Assembly (NCBI GenBank): GCA_014549065.1
Contig: JACDOX010000027.1
Location: 4,756,485 to 4,820,484, forward strand
DNA length: 64,000 nt
Direction: 5' to 3'
Origin: Cardinalis cardinalis
Lineage: Eukaryota; Chordata; Aves; Passeriformes; Cardinalidae
Notes under the pieces: model-generated
What the model was told of the DNA's origin: nothing
The model's database searches: none
Seen by the model: only the letters and a program-made list of their open reading frames with translations
Program-made: the position numbers and the translations under genes
In this document: in pieces, positions 57,861 to 64,000 of the stretch
How positions within the stretch are numbered: the first letter of the stretch is position 1
How the letters are laid out: every line of letters starts with the position of its first letter

Positions 57861-58779
57861 AGGGGATGCCACCACTCCTGTGAGAGATTACATGCAGGAG
57901 GAAGTCCGGTGCTTTTTATTCCAGCCACATCGTGCATTTCACCAGCTATAAACAGAAGGGATTAACTAGAAATGGGAATACCTGCAGCTGGAATCCAGAT
58001 CAATTAGGAAATGTGGTAACACCAAGAGCAGGCATGTCTCTGATGTGGTGAGCAGTAGCTGTGCAGAGGCAGCAAGANAGAGGAAGAAGGCTCAAGCTCA
58101 AACCTTTGGCTCACCCTTGGTTCTCTCTACTCAGCTGTGTTTAGGCTACTGGGGGACTGGTCTGTGCCTCCCTTTTGGGCTGTCTCAGGGAATCAGAAGG
58201 ACAAATTTATCTCTTCCCTGAGAGGATTTGCTCTTGGTAACAAGGAGTGGAGATGGGATTGTCCATGCCCTACAACACAGGATGGTGGCTTCTGATGGTG
58301 GTTGAAGAGTCTCTAAGGAGCTCTGCAGGTCCTTAAAATTACCTGCACACAGGCAGTCCTCACCTCCACTAAACCATGCAGGATCAGAGACAAAGGAGCA
58401 GAGAGGTTTTGGCTGCACAGCTCTGGAGAGAGCCCCCGAGGTTTTTCAGTTGAGGGATCAGACACTTAGACACAGGAAGCATCGAGAAACACAGGGCTGG
58501 AGGATAAACTTCTCAGCCCTCTGTGCATGTTGGCAACTGCTGCAGGTGCTTGGTTGCAGGCTTGGGTATGAGGGTTACTGCTGTGTTCATTTAAAACTGA
58601 ATTTTAGTTTGNCTTCTAAGGTGGGAGAAAAACAAGGGCCACTCTGTTCCCAGCACTGCAGACTGAGCTCTGAAAGCTGCAGCTNTCCTTTCTGGAGTGT
58701 GGTTATAAATACAGATGGTCATAAATGCCCTCAGGCNCCAACCAACACTCAGTCCCAACAAGCAAGTGCCTCTTTCTAT
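57861..58779. other. Intergenic, no gene recognised
   Basis: No supported features. It may include further unrecognisable parts of the LINE relic that precedes it. Confidence 0.4.
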
Positions 58780-58935
58780 CTGGATATCACAAAGTGCTCT
58801 ACAAACCTTCCCAGATACACTCTCAGAAAGACTATTTTGTGTCAGGCCACTGAAGCCACTGAAGCTGGGTGACTTCTTCAAGGTCACNCAGGAACCAGTG
58901 CAGCACAGACAGCAGGTTGTTTAAACCCCCAAAGA
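58780..58935 (-). repeat. MIR-like ancient SINE/LINE tail (antisense)
   Basis: Ordered matches to the amniote-wide phrase: ATATCACAAAGTGCTCTACA, then CTGGGTGACTTCTTCAAGGT, CACNCAGGAACCAGTGC and GCAGGTTGTTTAAACCCCC. The canonical antisense form reads AAAGCGCTTTACAA, GTGACTTGCCCAAGGTCAC, CAG..AGTGG..., GAACCC. The central part usually found between them (CCCATTTTACAGATG...) has been lost. Confidence 0.58.
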
Positions 58936-61900
58936 TAACTCCTCTCCTTGCCTCCCCGGAGACTGCCTGTCGCTGAGCATCAGTCTTTGGCCCTCTTTGT
59001 CTTTCAGCTGTTCAGCTGACTGCTGGTGCTCTCTGTACAATCAAAATCCTGTTTGATATGGCTCTCTCGCTGCTGGTGTTGTTTATAGCTGTTCTTGCCT
59101 TCAACCAGAATGGGCATCTTTTTTGTTTAAGCATGTTCAGCNCCTGATGTTGCTTCAAGGGCTGTGAGCAGCAGGTGCTGCTCAAAATTAATTGTTTGTC
59201 TTGATATTATATTGTCACTCATCTATGGATTTTCAAGTGTGTCAGTTGTTCCATTAGGGCTGTCACTTCCTAATCCTTTTGGTGAACACCATATTTCACT
59301 TTTACTTCTCCCATAGCCACTGTTTCTTTGGTCCTTTCTCCCCACAATACAAAATGTTTTCCGAGTGCCTTACAGAGCAATACCTCACCCTTTTATTCTG
59401 TCACAGACAACAGGCTACTGAGTGGGGCTCTGAAGCTCATTAGAGTTCACAACATCACTTGTTTAAGTGTTTGGGGTTTTTTTTTTATTTACCATGTCAA
59501 ATGTGCTTAGTGTGTGGAGTTGGCTTGCTACAGTGGTGGGTGTCTGCAAGCTTTGCCATGCTTCTGCTGATGGCAGGCAAAAAANTGCCTGGAGATTTTT
59601 TCTCTGAAAGGAAATAGCTGGCTTGCCTGCAGTGCTGGTGGTTTTCACATCTCCATCGAGCCTGGGGATGGCCTCTGCACAGCAAGGTGAGCACCTCTTT
59701 CCCACCTCTCTGGAGATGCTGCAGAGAAATGGGGAGGCAGCCCAGCCTGCCTGTGACCCCACTGAGGACCTTTCTGCACAAGGCAGAACTGCTGCAGTGA
59801 ACATTTGGCCNGAGACCTTGGCTTGGCAGCATTACAGGAGCAGATTTACTGGTGGGGATTAAGTGAGCCTTTGTCATTCCTCTCCATTAACACCATCCAG
59901 CACACGGGTGGTGTCACAGGATGACATGTGGAGCTCTGCAGCTGCCCCTCTGCAGCTGTATCCAGCTTTGACATCCTGCTCATGTAGTTCTCCAGAAGCC
60001 ACCCTCGCCGCTCAGTCATGAATTCAAGTTCTTTGATCCAGTCTGACTGAGAATGGTGTAGATACAGACAGAAAAAACTGCATATTGTCTCAAAAGAGCT
60101 CTAAACATGACAAAGGTTTGGTAAGTCTGCCCTGCAAGGACTGTCCTGTGGATCATGGTCTCCCACTTTTCAGCAAATGTAAGATGATGTTGTATGATGT
60201 TGTCTCAACTTTCCTCCCTCAGGTTCCTGAATTTCCAGTGCAGTGGGAAGTGCTTTTAGTCCTGCANTGGTGACAAGGCCTGCCTTGTACACTTGCTTCC
60301 TGCTTCTGGGGACTATCCAAGTTATTTTTCAAAGGGCACATCAAAGTAGGTTTGGTGGTCTCCAAAGCAGATTTGGAGTAGTCTTGGCTCTGCTCTGCTC
60401 TGGGGTTCGCTACAGGCAAGCTAAAGATAGAGGGGAAACGTGGAATTTTTAAACATAATTACACAATATAAAATCAGACCTAATAAGGTAAGGAATAATG
60501 TACACAAAAATGGCATGAACTATTGTTTCTGTCCCTTTTCTGCTTGCACTGTTGAGGATCTGTTTGGCTTCTTGTGTCTTGAGCTTAAGCGTACGCCTAG
60601 AACTGCCTGGATGANGTCTCCCTTGGCTTCTGTGTTTGTGTTGCAGTGCCCCAGGATGCTGGTTCCCCCTCGGTCCCTTTGGCTCTAGTTATGGAGGAAT
60701 ATGAAGCAACAAGAATTTTCCCTTGTGCCCTCCTGGTGCAGAGGAAATGCTGCTTGCCACTTCTAGTTGGAGTCCTTTAAGCTGACTTCTAATGATGAGC
60801 AGACCTTTTTCTGACGATGATTGATACTCCCTAAGCTTTCAGCATTTGGTTCTCAAGGCCCAAGGAAGAATCCATTTCCCAGAGCACTACACCCATGCAC
60901 CTGGACAGGATAGTGGGAGTTAGCTGAGAGGCTGAGCAGGGTTTCTTTGGGGTTTTATTTAATCTCTTTTTTCCAGGGATTTAGTTGGTTCTTGTTTATT
61001 TGTTTGTTTACTGGCTACTCTCTCTGCTCTGCTCCTCATTTTTAAAAGCTTTGCTATACTCCTCCTCATTGTCATTATTCTGGGAATCACTGCTGCTTTG
61101 TCAGCTTCAGCCTGAGGCTGAGGTGGCTTTCAGGGGTTTCCCTGAAGCTTTCTTTTGTCTTCAGCAAGGATAAAGCTGGGCAGAAAGCTCTGCATTCAAT
61201 GGCTTCAAGAAGCAGACATTCAATTCCCTCATTGCAAATGAAGTTTNCATGTTTTTTCTTTGCTCAGAGGGAGTATTCTCTCTTCTCTGCCAAACAGGAG
61301 AGGACACTGCCCACTGCCAANGGTAAATTATCTAGTTCAGCAGTGTGTTTACCATTTTCTTCCTGCCTTTCCTTTGCTTTACCTGAGGGAAAAGGGCTCA
61401 TTAGCTTGATAAGAGCTCAAACCAGACATGTCTCACAGACACACAGGCAGCAGGTTAGAACTATTTGGTGAGCAGAGCTCTGGCCCTTTGCTTAAAGACT
61501 GCAGCAGCTCGTGCAGGTGGGCTGCCCCAGCTGTGCTGTCATCGTGGCTCACCATGGACTTGTGAGAGAAGAGAAATAACTCAGCCCCAGTGACAAAGAA
61601 CATCAAATATTTCATGTCAAAAGCACCCAATGTGGTTGTTCTGGAGGNCAGTCAGCTCTTCCCCTGAAACCAAGCCTTCTTCTCAAGCTGTCACCTGCAC
61701 AGGTGAGCTGGTAACTGAGAGGGCTGTGACCCTGCTGAGAAGCAGCGCTTTTACACAGCTGCAGCTGGGATGACCAGGTAGGAATTCTGGTTTCTTGCTC
61801 TGTGAACAGAGACTCTGCTCATCTGCTCTACAGCAGGCATGGGAGCTGACTGGTTTTTTGGGAGGAGTCTTAAAGTTTGAGCATTATTTTTAATTTTTGT

Positions 61901-62389
61901 TTTTAATGAAAGAAATATCCAGCAGAAGAAAATGCTCTGAGTTCTGGGAAGGATTTTTGTGGGTTTTTTTATTAAATCCAGAGGCTACTGGAATTTTTTT
62001 TTTTGTCATTACAGGCCACAAAGTTGCATTTTCTCCACGTTACTGAAGCAAGTAGTAAATCCAAAGGCAGCCACTGATGTGCAAACACTGCAGCTAATGG
62101 CAGTCAGGCAAATAAGCTGTTGTAGTAGAAGGTAAACACAGGGAAAAGAAAGGAAGAGAAAAACCTAAATGACTGAGATGATGGTGACACACACCAAAAA
62201 CCCACAAATTACAAAAACGTGAGAGGAGAACTTCTCTTTTTTTACTAGGTTTTGGTGCTAAGGATCTCCTCATTATGTGCTGAGGTAGCCACACCATATG
62301 AAGTAAATTCGTTGTATATACATTATGTATGTATATGAAGTATAAACCATTGGATTTCTTCTAATAACATGCACGTTTCTTGGTGTTAT
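58936..62389. other. Intergenic, no gene recognised
   Basis: Single-copy by eye with T-rich runs near 59478-59488 and 61993-62003. No coding or RNA gene supported. Confidence 0.45.
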
Positions 62390-62520
62390 GGTGACTTAGT
62401 GGTGGGCAGCTGGAGTTAAAAAGACTAAGGTTTAAACTCAGGTCACATCAAACTGATGAGAGATTTCCCACATCCTGGGCTAGTTTAATTATCTCTCCTC
62501 TCAATTGCAGAGGTCCAAGT
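62390..62520 (+). repeat. Possible MIR-like relic
   Basis: GACTTAGTGGTGGGCAGCTG, GGTTTAAACTCAGG and later CTGGGCTAGTTTAATTATCT followed by CTCCTCTCAATTGCAGAGG resemble sense-strand MIR landmarks (TAGTGGTTAAGAGC, GGTTCAAATCCC, CTTGGGCAAGT.ACTTAA.CTCT.TGTGCC). Very diverged; could be chance. Confidence 0.3.
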
Positions 62521-62669
62521 TTCAGAAATAGAGATGGAGAATTTTCACTTGTGTTTTTATATTAGAAGACACTTGTGCAAATTAAAAGTGCTCAGAGAGA
62601 CCTTGAACCCTAGCTCCTATGTTGGTATCATTGGAGGAGAGAGAGAGGAGACCAAATAGCAGGTGGGAT

Positions 62670-62865
62670 ATTAAGAAATCAAAGGTGTGGTTTTGGGCTC
62701 TACCACAATCTTGCCCTGAGCCTCTGGACAAACCTTATCACCTTTTGGTTTAGTGCTTTTCATCTGCTAAAACACATGAGGCAACCTACTTTGTTCTTCT
62801 GGAGTGTTGAGAAAATTGGTCAGCTCCTATTTTAAGTGTGCTTGGAATAGATGATGGTGAGTTTT
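62670..62865 (+). repeat. MIR-like SINE relic (sense)
   Basis: About 190 bases follow the MIR order: GGGCTCTACCACAATCTTGC, CCTCTGGACAAACCTTATCA, CTTTTCATCTGCTAAAA, CAACCTACTTTGTTCTTCTG, GAGTGTTGAGAAAATTGGTC, CTATTTTAAGTGTGC. Canonical counterparts are GGCTCTGCCAC, CTTGGGCAAGTTACTTAACC, CAGTTTCCTCATCTGTAAAA, TACCTACCTCATAGGGTTG and GTAAAGTGC. It is the best of the MIR-like relics in the window. Confidence 0.6.
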
Positions 62866-64000
62866 GTTAAAAGGCTACCAGAGATGAAAAATTGAGATAG
62901 GAATCACATAAACTGTAGCCACCCATTTGTATTTTTATTGATTACATTTTTCATTTCTAGAGCAATTTATTCTAAAATGTCTTGGAACAGAAACAAACTT
63001 TTACATGGTTCTGTCCCAGGAGATCATGGACCAGGGCTATATATACAGATTGCACAATATTACCTCTCCCTGTACCCTTGCCTGGCTCGTGTCTTTAGAC
63101 CTCCAGTGCTACAACCAAATTGCAGCTGTTGCCTTTGCTTAGAGCCAATTGTCTGCCATCATCCTGTCAGGCACTTACACTTATTTCTCCTAATATAATT
63201 TATATTAAGCCAATTTCTATTACACAGTGAGTGCTTGATGGAGATGGTACCCACAGGAGGCTTATGTGCTGCTTTCNCTCAATGATATTTAGCTGATCTG
63301 CTGGCAGGTATTATCTCTTCCCAGAGGCTTTTCCTCATTTACATCCTTAGAGCATCCAAGCTGCAGGAACACATTTACTCCAAGGAAAAACCCTGTTTTT
63401 CAGGAATTACCTTGCTGTCCCCTCTGTGGGCTACAGGATTAGTGCCTCTCACCAGGCCCTCCAGGAGCCCCAGGTGGTGCACTTTGATTTTCTCATTTGG
63501 TCTCAAATCAGTCCTTGCCCAGATACGTTTGCGTTTCTATTTACTTTAGATCCGGTTTGTTTGCTTCTTCTTCTGTACTGAAGTTTTCTCCAGGAAACAT
63601 GCAAATTGCCTGGCTTCTGGAGGTGCCTTCCTTCCACCACCTTCCAGCAATGGACCCAGCTTCAATTAGCATCTTTTCCTGTGTGAGTTAGTTGCTTTTT
63701 GCATCGCAGGAATTACACTGGTGGGAAATTAGTCTGATGACAGCTCCACCAAATCCTGTTAAGTTACTTTTGCTGTAATTCAGCTTCTTCAGCTATTTTT
63801 TGTGTCTTTTCATCTTATAGATCTGAATAGTGCTCTGCTTGTTGGGTGCTCTGGGAGTATCAGGAGATGAGCTAGCAGACAACCCAAAAATAGATATAAG
63901 CAGCTTCAGCTCATCTGAAGGGGTTGGGAAGGAATATATAACATGTCCATTTCTTTAACTTGAGACAGAAGCAGGGGCAGGTGTTGATATCTGGTCTCTG
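62866..64000. other. Intergenic, no gene recognised
   Basis: Nothing supported. The window ends in this stretch, before any sign of the next gene. Confidence 0.45.

Noticed and set aside
1..64000. CRISPR arrays, operons, prokaryotic or phage systems, tRNA and rRNA genes
   Set aside because: No regularly spaced direct repeats, no long intergenic-free coding, no cloverleaf or rRNA phrases seen; the window is clearly vertebrate nuclear DNA.

Overview
The window is vertebrate nuclear DNA, most likely from a bird and probably a songbird. It has large introns with GT-AG splice sites and no dense coding. It carries CR1 LINEs, the dominant avian retrotransposon, and several retroviral LTRs of a kind I recall from songbird genomes. 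Isolated single N bases occur every few hundred bases rather than as gap runs, which looks like a draft assembly with masked heterozygous positions. The species call rests on remembered repeat families and is an inference.

The only protein-coding gene I can support is the 3' part of NUFIP1, on the + strand, in about the first 13 kb. Five coding exons (3472-3564, 7185-7447, 8844-8972, 9868-10100, 12652-12990) join in frame with consistent phases. They encode the conserved Snu13-binding (PEP) segment, a variable basic/acidic linker, the SDKDE...YGS...SEPE block, the TLLEM segment and the terminal helix that binds ZNHIT3. Two poly(A) signals follow the stop. The N-terminal half (proline-rich region, zinc finger) must lie upstream of base 1. 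NUFIP1 is a scaffold of box C/D snoRNP assembly.

From about 13.1 kb to the end I find no convincing gene. In human, TSC22D1 is the next gene on this side of NUFIP1, so this is probably the gene-poor NUFIP1-TSC22D1 interval. It contains a convergent CR1 pair (16.4-17.4 kb), a CA microsatellite (27.5 kb), two related LTRs in opposite orientation (37.8-38.2 and 39.8-40.1 kb), and a nearly complete solo LTR (41.2-41.7 kb). It also contains a long decayed CR1 (42.6-44.3 kb), a second old CR1 (46.4-47.1 kb), an L2-type reverse-transcriptase relic (57.8 kb) and several MIR-like relics. Between these lie single-copy sequences, a few of which look like conserved regulatory elements (30.7-30.9, 32.5-32.8, 34.9, 47.2-47.3, 50.2 kb).

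I looked for an undescribed system and did not find one. The points most worth following are the long C-terminal tail of NUFIP1, two tandem palindromes just upstream of one of its exons, a small CpG-rich TATA-bearing patch at 32.5 kb, and the candidate distal regulatory elements.
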